From assembly GCA_023248635.1 (NCBI GenBank), contig JAHFED010000053.1, positions 1 to 44,396 on the forward strand: a stretch of 44,396 bases of DNA, written 5' to 3'. The stretch comes from Myxococcales bacterium. GTDB lineage: Bacteria; Myxococcota; UBA727; VGSZ01. The notes beneath the pieces are model-generated. The model was not told the origin of the DNA. It made no database searches and was given only the letters and a program-made list of their open reading frames with translations. Below, piece after piece: positions 33,976 through 42,672 of the stretch; the first letter of the stretch is position 1; each line of letters starts with the position of its first letter. Made by a program: the position numbers and the translations under genes.

Positions 33976-34045
33976 ACATCCGCCTGCCGGCCGAGTCCAA
34001 AAGATGGGTCTTTGCCCGGCCCAGGGCCGCCGCTAGCGTTGTCGG

Positions 34046-34981
34046 ATGAAGTGCGCAGATCGGTCCCTGGTCGTGGTCATCGCCATCGTCGGGTTGAGCG
34101 CTTGTGGCGAAGAGGCCATTGAGCAGATCGAGAATCAGCCGCCCGTCGCGGTGGCCCAAGCAGCGACGACGGCGTCGGCGGGCACGCTGGTCACCTTCAA
34201 TGCTTCGACCTCGTCGGATGCCGACGGCACCATCGCCGACTTCGCCTGGGACTTCGGCGACGACGTCGCCGGCAGCGGCGCTCTCGCCCAACACATCTAC
34301 AACCTGGCCGGCACCTTCACCGCCACCCTGACCGTCACCGACGACGACGGCGCCACCGACACCGCCAGCGTAGAGATCGTCGTCGACAGCAACACAGCAC
34401 CTCTGGCCGTGATCGTGGCCGAGAGCACGGGCGCCATCGCCCAGAGCAAGCGTTTCGACGGGGCCAGCAGCAGCGACGCCGACGGACAGGTGGTCTCGTT
34501 CAGCTGGGACTTCGGCGACAGCAGCACCGCCACCGGACCGCTGGTCGATCACAGCTATGCAGCCGCCGGCGTCTTCGTGGTCACGCTGGTCGTCACCGAC
34601 GACAAGGGTGCTTCGGGCAATGCGCTGCACACCATCACCGTCGACGCGGCGGCGCCCAGCGTGAACGGCGAATGGCGCTGGTTTCTCACCGACGAAAGCC
34701 TGCGCGATCTCGGCCTCTTTTGTGGCGGCTCCTTTCAAGACTCGCAGCTCACGATCCTGGCCGGGGCGCCCAACATCAGCATCACCGAGCACGCCGGCGG
34801 CACCTCGGTGCCCTACAGCGGCAGCCTCACGGGCGACGATTTCGACGTGCAGAACGTGCAGTTCGGCTTCTCCCAAGAGATCGTCGGCACCTTCACCTCG
34901 CCCACGGAGTTTTCGGGCTTCTACAAGATCGACCTCGGCGGTGACTGCGCCGATCGTCCGGTGAGCGGCGTCAAGCAATGA
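34046..34981 (+). CDS. Lipoprotein with two PKD domains (first of pair)
   Basis: A 311-residue lipoprotein with lipobox Cys20 (LSAC). Two PKD domains follow: residues ~32-115 (DADGTIADFAWDFGDD with FTATLTVTDDDGATDTA) and ~120-205 (DADGQVVSFSWDFGDSST with VVTLVVTDDKGASGNA). A C-terminal beta domain (~215-311) has GEWRWFLTDESLRDLGLFCG and a Cys near GGDCADRPV. PKD domains act as extracellular beta-sandwich spacers or binding modules. The stop overlaps the next gene's start as ATGA, and that neighbour is a paralogue, so the two are made together. Confidence 0.92.
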   Translation: MKCADRSLVVVIAIVGLSACGEEAIEQIENQPPVAVAQAATTASAGTLVTFNASTSSDADGTIADFAWDFGDDVAGSGALAQHIYNLAGTFTATLTVTDDDGATDTASVEIVVDSNTAPLAVIVAESTGAIAQSKRFDGASSSDADGQVVSFSWDFGDSSTATGPLVDHSYAAAGVFVVTLVVTDDKGASGNALHTITVDAAAPSVNGEWRWFLTDESLRDLGLFCGGSFQDSQLTILAGAPNISITEHAGGTSVPYSGSLTGDDFDVQNVQFGFSQEIVGTFTSPTEFSGFYKIDLGGDCADRPVSGVKQ

Positions 34982-35916
34982 AGCGCGCCGCAGCAGCAGC
35001 CCTCTTTGTCGCTCTGCTCGCGGCATCGAGTTGCGCTCGGGTCATCGGCGATCCCAACGACCTGCCTCCCACGGCCGCCGCCGGCGACGACGTCGAATCG
35101 ACTCCAGGGGCCATGGTGACGCTCGATGGCAGCGCCTCCGCCGACGACGGCGACATCGCGTCTTTTCTCTGGGACTTTGGCGACGGCGAAAGCGGCGACG
35201 GCGTCATCGTCACCCATGCCTGGGCCGAAGCCGGAGGCTACGTCGCGACCCTCACGGTCACCGACGACCTGGCACAAAGCGACAGCGACAGCGTCGTCGT
35301 GCACATTCAAGAGGAGCATCCCGTCGCCCGCATCGTGGTCACGCCCCCTTCGGCTGCGGTGGGCGAGAGCTTGAGCTTCGATGCCACGACGTCGTCGGGA
35401 GCGGCGTTGATCGAATCCGCCGCCTGGCGCTTTGGCGACGGCGCCAGCGCAGCCACAGCGATCGCCGCCCACAGCTACGCCAGCACGGGCACCTTCACGG
35501 TGTCGTTGACGGTGACGGATGTCGAAGGCGTCAGCGCCGACGCCGACGTCGACGTCGTCGTTACCGCGGCTGATGTGGCGGGCACCTGGGATGTGGAGGC
35601 GCCGGCCTTTGCCTGCGCCAGCTACACCGTGGCCTTCCCCGACGACACCTTGGTGCTCACCCAGGCCGGCGACGCCGTCACCGCGCTGGGGGCCAACGGA
35701 CGCACCTACACGGGCGCCTTTTCCGCCACGGGGTTGCCCTTGAGCGGGCCAGCCACCATCGCCGCCGGAGGGTGCGGCAACGCCGTCGTTGACGTCGACT
35801 GGCGAGCATCCCTCACGGCTCCCGGTACCCTGAGCGGCACGGCCACGGCTTTCTTCGACCTCGCGGTGGGCTGCCAATGCACGGCTGCCTGGGCCCTCAC
35901 CGCCACCCGCCGCTGA
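34978..35916 (+). CDS. Lipoprotein with two PKD domains (second of pair)
   Basis: A 312-residue paralogue of the preceding gene. The leader MKRAAAAALFVALLAASSCA has lipobox Cys19. PKD domains are at ~30-110 (SADDGDIASFLWDFGDGESG, TLTVTDDLAQSDSDSV) and ~115-205 (WRFGDGASAATAIAAHSYAS, VSLTVTDVEGVSADAD). The C-terminal domain (~210-312) ends in SGTATAFFDLAVGCQCTAAW and differs in sequence from the first protein, with TGAFSATGLPLSGPATI. It is translated from an ATGA overlap. The pair sits downstream of the Cys-rich lipoprotein and may form one surface assembly; no functional data exist here. Confidence 0.92.
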   Translation: MKRAAAAALFVALLAASSCARVIGDPNDLPPTAAAGDDVESTPGAMVTLDGSASADDGDIASFLWDFGDGESGDGVIVTHAWAEAGGYVATLTVTDDLAQSDSDSVVVHIQEEHPVARIVVTPPSAAVGESLSFDATTSSGAALIESAAWRFGDGASAATAIAAHSYASTGTFTVSLTVTDVEGVSADADVDVVVTAADVAGTWDVEAPAFACASYTVAFPDDTLVLTQAGDAVTALGANGRTYTGAFSATGLPLSGPATIAAGGCGNAVVDVDWRASLTAPGTLSGTATAFFDLAVGCQCTAAWALTATRR

Positions 35917-35928
35917 GCAGTCGCCGGC

Positions 35929-35949
35929 TCGCTTCTCGGTGAGAAGCGA
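35929..35949. terminator. Hairpin between convergent genes
   Basis: Arms 35929-35937 and 35941-35949 (9 bp, 3-base loop) lie 13 bp after the PKD gene and 24 bp before the end of the convergent glycosyltransferase gene. No U tract is evident, so it may be a bidirectional hairpin or mRNA-stabilising element. Confidence 0.5.
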
Positions 35950-35972
35950 CCCAAAACGACCAACGACGGACC

Positions 35973-36791
35973 TCAGCGACGGTGCTGGCGCCAGGTGCGC
36001 ACGGCGATGCCGACGAAGGCGGAGTCGCGCACGATGTAGCGATCGAACATGCGCCGGGGCTCCTGGCCCAAGCGATAGACCCACTCGAGCCCGGCCTGAG
36101 ACATCCACGCTGGCGCCCGTTGCACCACGCCGGCGACGAAATCGAGGCTGGCACCGATGCCGAGCCCCACCGTCGGCGCCAGGGCTGCCCGGTGCTTGTG
36201 CATCCACAGCTCTTGCTTGGGCGCGCCCAGGGCCACGAACAAGAGAGCTGGCCGCGCTTTGCGGACCACATCGACGACGCGGGCGTCTTCCTCGGGATTT
36301 TTCTCGAAGCCGAACGGGGGGCTGAAACAACCGGCCACCTTCAAGCCCGGATGATCCGCAGCGAGGATGTCGGCGGCCTTTTGCGCGATGCCTTCCTTGC
36401 CGCCCAGAAAGAAGCAGGAGAGGCCTTCGGCGGCGGCGCGGGCGATGAGGGGACGCAGCAGATCACTCCCCGAGATCTTGGCCGGCAAGGGACGATTCAT
36501 GGCGCTCGCCAACCACACCAGCGGTTTGCCGTCGACGAGAGACAGGCTGGCGTCGTCGTAGGCGGCCTTGAGGGCGTCGTCGCTTTCGGCCATCACCACG
36601 TGATCGACGTTGGGGGTCAACACGAAGCCGCCGGCACCCTGACGACAGAGAGCGATGGTGGCGTCGACAGCGCCGTCGAAGGTCAAGACGTCGACGTGGA
36701 GCCGTCCGAAGGGGACCCGTGCCCTTGGCCGCCCGCCCTGAGGGCCAGGAGCTTCCGTCGCAGCCGGTGCTGGCGAAGCGCTCGTCGTCAC
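35973..36791 (-). CDS. WecG/TagA/CpsF-family glycosyltransferase (GT26)
   Basis: A 272-residue glycosyltransferase. The GTG complementary to 36789-36791 overlaps the response-regulator stop as GTGA, and fits the family start better than upstream Arg-rich reading. Family marks: LHVDVLTFDGAV, GGFVLTPNVDHVVMA with the conserved Asp, SLVDGKPLVW, ISGSDLLRPL, FFLGGKEGIAQKAAD and FVALGAPKQELWM. GT26 enzymes add a sugar such as ManNAc or ManNAcA to an undecaprenyl-linked acceptor for surface polysaccharide. A short Pro/Ala leader (~1-25) precedes the domain. It is the last gene of a four-gene GTGA-linked chain, so surface polysaccharide may be its output. Confidence 0.88.
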   Translation of the reverse strand: MTTSASPAPAATEAPGPQGGRPRARVPFGRLHVDVLTFDGAVDATIALCRQGAGGFVLTPNVDHVVMAESDDALKAAYDDASLSLVDGKPLVWLASAMNRPLPAKISGSDLLRPLIARAAAEGLSCFFLGGKEGIAQKAADILAADHPGLKVAGCFSPPFGFEKNPEEDARVVDVVRKARPALLFVALGAPKQELWMHKHRAALAPTVGLGIGASLDFVAGVVQRAPAWMSQAGLEWVYRLGQEPRRMFDRYIVRDSAFVGIAVRTWRQHRR

Positions 36792-37198
36792 CACTTGGGG
36801 CGCCGGTTGGGCTGCGAGCTCTCGGGGACCCACTCGGGCAGCAGCTGGCGCACCGCTTCTTCGATGGCTTTCATGCGATGGGGCTTTTCGAAGAAGACGT
36901 CGGCGCCGGCCTCGAGGGCGAGGGCATGGTCCTGCAGCGACGTGCGACCCGAGCACACGATGATCGGCACCTTGGCGGTGGCGTCTTCGGCGCGCAGGAC
37001 CTCGACGACGTGGGAACCGCTCATGCCCGGCAGCCCCAGATCACAGATGACGACGTCGACGATGCCCGCGGTCTTCAACCATTCGAGAGCGGCCTCGCCG
37101 GTGTCGCGGGCGACGACGATGACGCCCAACTTCTCGAAGTGCTTCATGACCAGCTTTTGGGCCGCCTGGTCGTCTTCGATGAGGAGCATGCAAGTCAC
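36788..37198 (-). CDS. Single-domain response regulator
   Basis: A 136-residue receiver domain. Starting at GTG 37198 it overlaps the peptidase stop as GTGA; ATG 37189 is an alternative that removes three residues. LLIEDDQ supplies the acidic pair, ICDLGLPGMSG the phospho-acceptor Asp53, and EKPHRMK the conserved Lys105. No output domain follows beyond a short basic tail. It probably acts by protein interaction. It lies between the gluzincin lipoprotein and the glycosyltransferase, each joined by 4-bp overlaps, so co-translation is strong. The cognate kinase is not in this chain. Confidence 0.92.
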   Translation of the reverse strand: MTCMLLIEDDQAAQKLVMKHFEKLGVIVVARDTGEAALEWLKTAGIVDVVICDLGLPGMSGSHVVEVLRAEDATAKVPIIVCSGRTSLQDHALALEAGADVFFEKPHRMKAIEEAVRQLLPEWVPESSQPNRRPKW

Positions 37199-38748
37199 GG
37201 GTGTCTTCTTACAGCCCTTGGTGCGTCGTCGTCGACGCCGGGCAGATGGGTGAGCGATCTGACCACATCGGGGCTGCCGCCCTCGGGCGGGTCGGGAAAA
37301 GGCGCCCCCCGGTGGAGCTTCCACAGCCGCACCAGGGCCCGGGCGGGCGCGGCGGCGGCGGGCTCCTCCGCTGCCCGGGCGAGCAGCCGCAGGGCGGGGA
37401 GGGGGACGCCGTCGGTGGGACTGGCGCCGTGAAGAGCGCGCACCAAGGCAAAGACGCCGTCGTCGCCCACCTCTTGGGCGAGGAGATCGATGAGGCGGGC
37501 GCCGGCCCAGTAGCAGTGCTGATAGGAGCCGAAGCGGTCCATCTCGGCGCAGCTGCGCTCGACGCTGAAGCCGTCTTGGGCCGCGCGGGCCCGCCCGGTG
37601 TGAAAGCCGATCTCCAGCTGTCCCTGGGCGTCGGTCCGGGATCGTCGTCCGGCAGCGGCGGGGAGCACCTCCTGGTGCCAAGTCGTCAAACCCTCGTTCA
37701 ACCACGCGTCCCCGCGTACCACCGGCGGCAGCAGCGCATGGGCCAGCTCGTGGGTGAGCACCCAGCGGCCGTCGTCGTCGAGCAGCGCGGCCTCCGCCGG
37801 GTCATCGCTGGCTGCGGCGGCGACCCTGGCCAAAGGCGCGCGCCCCACGAGGAACAAAGCGCTGGTCCCGCCGCCCCGCCCCAGAAAGCCCGCCTCGACA
37901 GCGCGCTGGTGTCCGCCCGGCACCACCAACACCAACACCTGGGAAACCGGAAAGCCAGGCAAAGGAACAGCGACGTCGTCGACGGCGACCTGCAACCACT
38001 CGCGCAGTCGCGGGTCTGACAGCGCAGCCAGCCCTCCACCGTCGTCGACGCGGGCCACCTGCAGCGTCACGCCATGCCACTCAAGCTCGCTGACCTCGAC
38101 GTCGCCGAGGAGCGCAAAGCACTGCAGGGCGAAAGAGCTGCGGGGGACGAGCTGGTTGCCATCGACGTCGCGAGCGAAGGGCACGGCCAGACGAGCCCTG
38201 TCGAGGGAGCCAGGTCCGGTGACGACGCCGTCGCCTGACCCCGCGCCTCGCTCGTCAACGATGAGGCGTCCGACGACGTCGCCGGGCCAGGGCTTGGGGC
38301 GCCACAACCAGGCGTCGGGTGAGCTCAAGATCGCGCGGCCCACGACGGCGGCGACGTCGCGATCGTCGATGTCCCGGGCGGCCCCTTCGATGTCGACGCT
38401 GAAAGACACGCAGCTGTGCTCGGCCAGTCCCTGGGTCACGATCCCCTGGGCGTCGACGGGGAGGGGCGGTCCCAGGACTCGACCGGCCACGTCGACGGGT
38501 CGGGGGAGATCCATCAACCAGGGCAGAGCGCGCAGGTTTTCGGGACCGACGTGGGCGGGGGCAGGACCGCTGAAACACAGCCGGGTGTCGACGGCGCCGA
38601 CGGCGGTGTCACCGCCGGGCAAGAGCGCCACGGTCCACGTCAGCGCTCCCGCTCCCGTCGACGACGCCGAAGGGGGCTTTTGCGGGCTCGAACAGGCGGC
38701 CAAGCACACGACGACGACGCCCAGGGCGCGCGCTCTGGTCCGGCTCAC
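37195..38748 (-). CDS. Gluzincin-type metallopeptidase lipoprotein
   Basis: A 517-residue lipoprotein starting at GTG complementary to 38746-38748, which overlaps the previous stop as GTGA. Lipobox LAAC (Cys19) ends the leader. Residues ~25-325 are a beta-rich region of unknown fold. The peptidase core has WVLTHELAHALL (His333-Glu334-x2-His337) and AWLNEGLTTWHQEV with Glu352, the zinc set of a Peptidase_MA-like gluzincin. The C-terminal ~150 residues are helical and contain FGSYQHCYWAGARLIDLLAQ, as in MA-type peptidases. It should act in the periplasm or on the cell surface. Both neighbours are receiver-domain proteins, which is an unusual setting for a peptidase. Confidence 0.83.
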   Translation of the reverse strand: MSRTRARALGVVVVCLAACSSPQKPPSASSTGAGALTWTVALLPGGDTAVGAVDTRLCFSGPAPAHVGPENLRALPWLMDLPRPVDVAGRVLGPPLPVDAQGIVTQGLAEHSCVSFSVDIEGAARDIDDRDVAAVVGRAILSSPDAWLWRPKPWPGDVVGRLIVDERGAGSGDGVVTGPGSLDRARLAVPFARDVDGNQLVPRSSFALQCFALLGDVEVSELEWHGVTLQVARVDDGGGLAALSDPRLREWLQVAVDDVAVPLPGFPVSQVLVLVVPGGHQRAVEAGFLGRGGGTSALFLVGRAPLARVAAAASDDPAEAALLDDDGRWVLTHELAHALLPPVVRGDAWLNEGLTTWHQEVLPAAAGRRSRTDAQGQLEIGFHTGRARAAQDGFSVERSCAEMDRFGSYQHCYWAGARLIDLLAQEVGDDGVFALVRALHGASPTDGVPLPALRLLARAAEEPAAAAPARALVRLWKLHRGAPFPDPPEGGSPDVVRSLTHLPGVDDDAPRAVRRHP

Positions 38749-40112
38749 TTGGCTTTGAGCAACCGTTGGATCTCTTCGCGGATGATCAGCTCGGCCAACT
38801 CGGGGACCACCTCCCAAGCGATGCGCTCGACGATGCTGCGCGCTTCTTGGGTCAGGAGCTCGTGGGAAGGCGGCGCTCCAGCGCTCTGGGCCAGGGCCGG
38901 CGCTGCGGTGGCGACGACGGCTTCGACGGCCTGGGTGAGGCGGTCTACAGGCAAGACCGCGGCCGCCGCGTGGCCGTTGCCGCTGGGGGCCGCAGGAGCG
39001 GGCGCCAGCGACAGAGCGGGTGCCGGTGCGGAGACCGGGGTGGGCGCGGGCATCGTCGGTTCGGCCGGCAGGGGCGGCAGGGGCGGCAGGGGTCGCAACG
39101 GGGCCACATCGCCGACGTCGAGGTCGCTGATCTCCAAGAGATCGTGGGCCGCACGCGCGACCGGTACGACGGGGGCGGGGATCCAGGCCGGCTTGGACAG
39201 GGGTGCTGCGGCCGGTGGCAAGGGAGCGGGCGAGGGCGGTGGCGAGGAGAGGCCCACGCCCGGGTTCATGCTCTGCCACCCAGAGGTGACCACCGGCGTC
39301 GACATCGACTGCGGCGACGACAAGGCCGCCGGCGCCGGGGCGGGCGGCAGGGGGTTGCGCAGCGGACCGCCCAAGGTGCCGAAGGTGCTCACGGCCACGG
39401 CGGCAGCAACCGGGGCCGCCGGCATCGGGGCAGCGGGCGACGACGTCGACGCCGTGCTCGTCGACGACAGGGCCTGCCCGAATCCGAAGGGATCGGCTTC
39501 GCGCACGGGCGGGCGTGCCGAGGCCGCCGCTGGGATCGGTACCACCGGCACCGCTGCCGGCGCCGCTGACCCCGCAAAAGCCGGCACCGGTGCCATGGGG
39601 GGGATGGGACGGGGCGCGGGCGGCATTCCACCCAAGGGGCCGGGGGGCCGCGGCAGGCCGGCGGCCGAGGCGGGGGGCCGGGGCAAGCTCGAGCCGAGGG
39701 TCGCGGGCGGCGGCGCCGTCGACGCGAAAGTGCCGGGTGCTGTGGCCGCGACGCCGAGGATGGTGCGCACGCGGTCGAGCAGGCTCTGGCAGTCGAAGGG
39801 CTTGGGCAGGTGGCCGACGACGCCGGCGGCCTGGGCCCGCGCCTCGTCAAAGGGGTTCGACGCCGCCGAGAGCAGCAGGACGGGGATCGACTGGGTGTGC
39901 GGGTCAGCGCGCAAGGCGGCGGCGAGGTCGTAGCCGGTGATGTCGGCCAGCGTGTGGTCTGCCAGGACGATGTGGGGTTGGAGCTCCCGCGCCCGGTTGA
40001 TCGCTTCTTGCCCGCTTCCGACTTTGACGACGGTGAAGGGCTCTTTGTCGAAGACAATCTCGACGGCGCGCTGGATGGTCACGCTGTCGTCAGCGACGAG
40101 GATCGTGTGCAT
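38745..40112 (-). CDS. Receiver domain with long Pro/Ala linker and C-terminal helical motif
   Basis: A 455-residue protein. Residues 1-120 are a receiver: ILVADDS (Asp8/Asp9), IVLADHTLADITG with phospho-acceptor Asp52, SAASNPF and LPKPFD (Lys104). Residues ~125-385 are a Pro/Ala/Ser linker of low complexity (PPATLGSSLPRPPAS, PLPPLPPLPAEPTMP). The C-terminal ~65 residues are helical (LPVDRLTQAVEAVVATAAPA, ARSIVERIAWEVVPELAELI, REEIQRLLKAK), a tail seen on Myxococcota receiver proteins. It heads the four-gene GTGA chain. The output partner is unknown. The ATG complementary to 40110-40112 is the natural start. Confidence 0.88.
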   Translation of the reverse strand: MHTILVADDSVTIQRAVEIVFDKEPFTVVKVGSGQEAINRARELQPHIVLADHTLADITGYDLAAALRADPHTQSIPVLLLSAASNPFDEARAQAAGVVGHLPKPFDCQSLLDRVRTILGVAATAPGTFASTAPPPATLGSSLPRPPASAAGLPRPPGPLGGMPPAPRPIPPMAPVPAFAGSAAPAAVPVVPIPAAASARPPVREADPFGFGQALSSTSTASTSSPAAPMPAAPVAAAVAVSTFGTLGGPLRNPLPPAPAPAALSSPQSMSTPVVTSGWQSMNPGVGLSSPPPSPAPLPPAAAPLSKPAWIPAPVVPVARAAHDLLEISDLDVGDVAPLRPLPPLPPLPAEPTMPAPTPVSAPAPALSLAPAPAAPSGNGHAAAAVLPVDRLTQAVEAVVATAAPALAQSAGAPPSHELLTQEARSIVERIAWEVVPELAELIIREEIQRLLKAK

Positions 40113-40235
40113 GGACTCGTTTAGCCCGCCGGCGACGCCGACCACAAATCTTTGCAGAGCATTGGCCGCGCTTGGCAGCAGGGGGCCCGAGCGCCCTTGC
40201 TCAAAGCGGGATGCACTTGGGGCATCATCGGGTCC

Positions 40236-41204
40236 ATGATTCCCGAGCAACCGACCGCCCCCACCCGCGTCGTCGTCGTCGGCGCCGGACCCATCGGTGC
40301 CGCCGTCGCCGTCGACGTCGCTGCCCGCGCCGATCTGCGTCTGGTCGGGATCGTCGACGTCGACCCTGCCAAGCAAGGCCTCGACATCGCTGGGCTCGCG
40401 GTGCGCTCGGATCTCGCCGACGTCGCTCTTGCACGCGGTGACGTCGCGGTGGTCTGCACCGCCTCGGCGCTGCCGAGCCTCGCGCCGACGGTGCGGGCCT
40501 GTCTGAGCCGCGGCCTGCACGTGGTGTCGACCTGCGAGGAGCTGGTGTGGCCCTGGGAGCACCACCCAGAGCTCGCGGCGGCCCTCGATGCTGAAGCCCG
40601 ATCCGCCGGCTGCGGCGTCGTCGGCACCGGCGTCAACCCGGGCTTTCTCATGGACGCCCTCCCGGTGTTCCTGTCGGCCATCACCGCGCGCATCGACGCG
40701 ATCAGCGTGGTGCGGGCCCAAGACGCGGCCACGCGACGACTTCCCTTTCAGCACAAGATCGGCGTTGGCCTCAGCGTTGCTGCCTTCGAGGGGCGCGTGG
40801 CTGCGGGTGGCTTCCTGCACCGCGGCCTGGGGGAGAGTGCGGCCTTCATCGCCGCCGCCACGGGACTGCGAGGCAGCATCACGCAGAGCCACCGGCCCAT
40901 CGTCAACGCCCAGGGCAGCGTCGACGGCGTCGAACAGGAGGCCCGCGTCGTCGACGACGTCGGCGTTGCCCGGATCACGCTTCGTTTCGAAGCCTGGCGG
41001 GGACACCCCGATCCGCGTGACGAGATCGTCATCGACGGCGAACCCCTCCTGCGCTTGACCACCCGCGGCGTGCACGGCGACGTCGCCACCCGTGCCATCG
41101 CTGTGAACGCCATCGTCGCCCTTGGGCGAGCAGCGCCGGGCCTGCGGACCATGCTCGACCTGCCTTTGCCCGTCGGCAGGTTTCGGGGAGCAGCACGTCC
41201 TTGA
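40236..41204 (+). CDS. NAD(P)-binding oxidoreductase, diaminopentanoate dehydrogenase-like
   Basis: A 322-residue enzyme. The Rossmann motif RVVVVGAGPIGAAVAVDVAA starts near residue 10. VGIVDVDPAKQG and GDVAVVCTASALPSLAPTVR follow the dihydrodipicolinate-reductase N-domain fold. VVSTCEELVWPW and VVGTGVNPGFLMDALPV match 2,4-diaminopentanoate dehydrogenase (Ord), an enzyme of ornithine fermentation. The neighbouring ornithine genes (orr, oraS/E, ortA/B) are absent, so the substrate here is uncertain. It may serve another amino-acid or imine reduction. It is divergent from the receiver gene and convergent with dsbD. Start ATG 40236 begins MIPEQPTAPTR. Confidence 0.8.
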   Translation: MIPEQPTAPTRVVVVGAGPIGAAVAVDVAARADLRLVGIVDVDPAKQGLDIAGLAVRSDLADVALARGDVAVVCTASALPSLAPTVRACLSRGLHVVSTCEELVWPWEHHPELAAALDAEARSAGCGVVGTGVNPGFLMDALPVFLSAITARIDAISVVRAQDAATRRLPFQHKIGVGLSVAAFEGRVAAGGFLHRGLGESAAFIAAATGLRGSITQSHRPIVNAQGSVDGVEQEARVVDDVGVARITLRFEAWRGHPDPRDEIVIDGEPLLRLTTRGVHGDVATRAIAVNAIVALGRAAPGLRTMLDLPLPVGRFRGAARP

Positions 41205-41223
41205 CGCCGTTCCTGCGTCGGCT

Positions 41224-42672
41224 TCAGCGCACTTGCTTCATTTTCTCGAGGTAGTCGTCGGCCTTGAGAAAGCCGGTCAACGGCTCCACCGGCGGCGCAT
41301 GGGCGCTGCGCAACCCCGCCGACGAGAGAAAGACCACGGTAGGCAGGCCGACGACGCCGTAGCGGGACTGCAGGGCGTTCAAGGCCGGCGTCTCACTGGT
41401 GGCGTCGATCTTGACGTTCACGAAGCGCCGGGCTTCGGCCTGCACCCGGGGGTCGACGTAGGTGAGCTTGTCGAGCTCTTTGCAGGCGATGCACCAGTCG
41501 GCGCCGAAGTCGATCATCATCGGTTTGCAGTCTCTGCGCGCCTGCGCGAGGGCGGCGTCGAAGGTCGCCAGCGCACTGTCTTCGGTCCCCAGGCGCAGCC
41601 AGGCGATCTCCTGCTGCACCGTCGACGACGGCGGCGCCGCAGCTGGAGCATTGGTCCAGGCAAGGAAGGCCAGCAGGCCCGTGGTGGCGATGGCGACGCC
41701 GATGCCTTTGCGCGCCTTCTCTGGCGTCGTCGAAAACTTGAAGCTGAGCCGGAGCGCCCCGATGGCCACGCCGCAGACCAGCAACAGGGGCCCGAGCCAC
41801 AACCCATGCTGGCCGAGGGGCGCCAAGACGTCAGCCACCCGCGGAATACCGATCTGGATATAATAGAGGCCGGCACCGAGCATCAGCAGTCCGAAGATTG
41901 ATTTGATGGTCTCCATCCATTTCCCGCTCTTGGGCATGCGGGCAATGGCCTGACTGAAGGTGCCAAGGACGAGGAATGGTAAGCCCATTCCAAGGGCATA
42001 GAAAAACATCAGTGTTGCCCCCTTTACCAGGTCTCTTTCACGCGCAATTAATGTGAGGATAAAGGACAGAACAGGGCCGGTGCAGGGTGCCGCGATGATG
42101 CCCGCCACCAAGCCCATGATGAAGGCGCCGCGAAAGCCGCCGCCGCCAGCCTGGGAGAGCCGGGTCTGCAACGACGACGGCAACACGAGCTCGAAGGCGC
42201 CGAACATGCTCGCCGCCATCACGACGCAAAAGAGCGCCACCCCGATGGTGATCAAGGGCGATTGCAGCGCGCTGCCCGCCAGAGCCCCAAACCACGCAAA
42301 GGACACGCCCAAGGTGGTGTAGAGCGCGACCATTCCACTCACATAGGTCGCCGCGAGCAGGAAGCCCTTGAAGGGCGATCCGGCCTGACGTGCGCCGAGG
42401 ATCGACAAAGTGATGGGGATCAGCGGGTACACGCAGGGCGACAACGCCGTCAGCAGCCCACCCACCAACACGAGGGCCACAGCGACCAGCAAGTTGCCGG
42501 CGCCCAGCGCGGCCTTGAGCTGACCAGACAAGGAGCCGTCATCGGCGGCAGTGACGACGACACTGGCGTCGGGGCAGCCCGTGAGGGCGTCGGCCCAGGC
42601 GGCGTCGGCACCAAGGACCATCGTCAGGCCGGCGATCACTGCAGCGAGGGGGAGGATTCGACTCATGTTCAT
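41224..42672 (-). CDS. dsbD: Thiol:disulfide interchange protein DsbD
   Basis: A 482-residue membrane reductant-transfer protein. A signal peptide (~1-27) is followed by a short periplasmic stretch, so the N-terminal DsbD-alpha domain of the E. coli protein is missing. Eight or so membrane helices carry the Cys pair of LSPCVYPLIPI and IIAAPCTGPVLSF. The C-terminal thioredoxin domain has MIDFGADWCIACKELD with the CIAC site. It moves electrons from cytoplasmic thioredoxin to periplasmic partners such as the thioredoxin-fold lipoprotein at 30930 or cytochrome-c maturation. ATG 42672 is used; ATG 42666 is two codons on. The GC content dips in the membrane segments, as expected. Confidence 0.93.
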   Translation of the reverse strand: MNMSRILPLAAVIAGLTMVLGADAAWADALTGCPDASVVVTAADDGSLSGQLKAALGAGNLLVAVALVLVGGLLTALSPCVYPLIPITLSILGARQAGSPFKGFLLAATYVSGMVALYTTLGVSFAWFGALAGSALQSPLITIGVALFCVVMAASMFGAFELVLPSSLQTRLSQAGGGGFRGAFIMGLVAGIIAAPCTGPVLSFILTLIARERDLVKGATLMFFYALGMGLPFLVLGTFSQAIARMPKSGKWMETIKSIFGLLMLGAGLYYIQIGIPRVADVLAPLGQHGLWLGPLLLVCGVAIGALRLSFKFSTTPEKARKGIGVAIATTGLLAFLAWTNAPAAAPPSSTVQQEIAWLRLGTEDSALATFDAALAQARRDCKPMMIDFGADWCIACKELDKLTYVDPRVQAEARRFVNVKIDATSETPALNALQSRYGVVGLPTVVFLSSAGLRSAHAPPVEPLTGFLKADDYLEKMKQVR

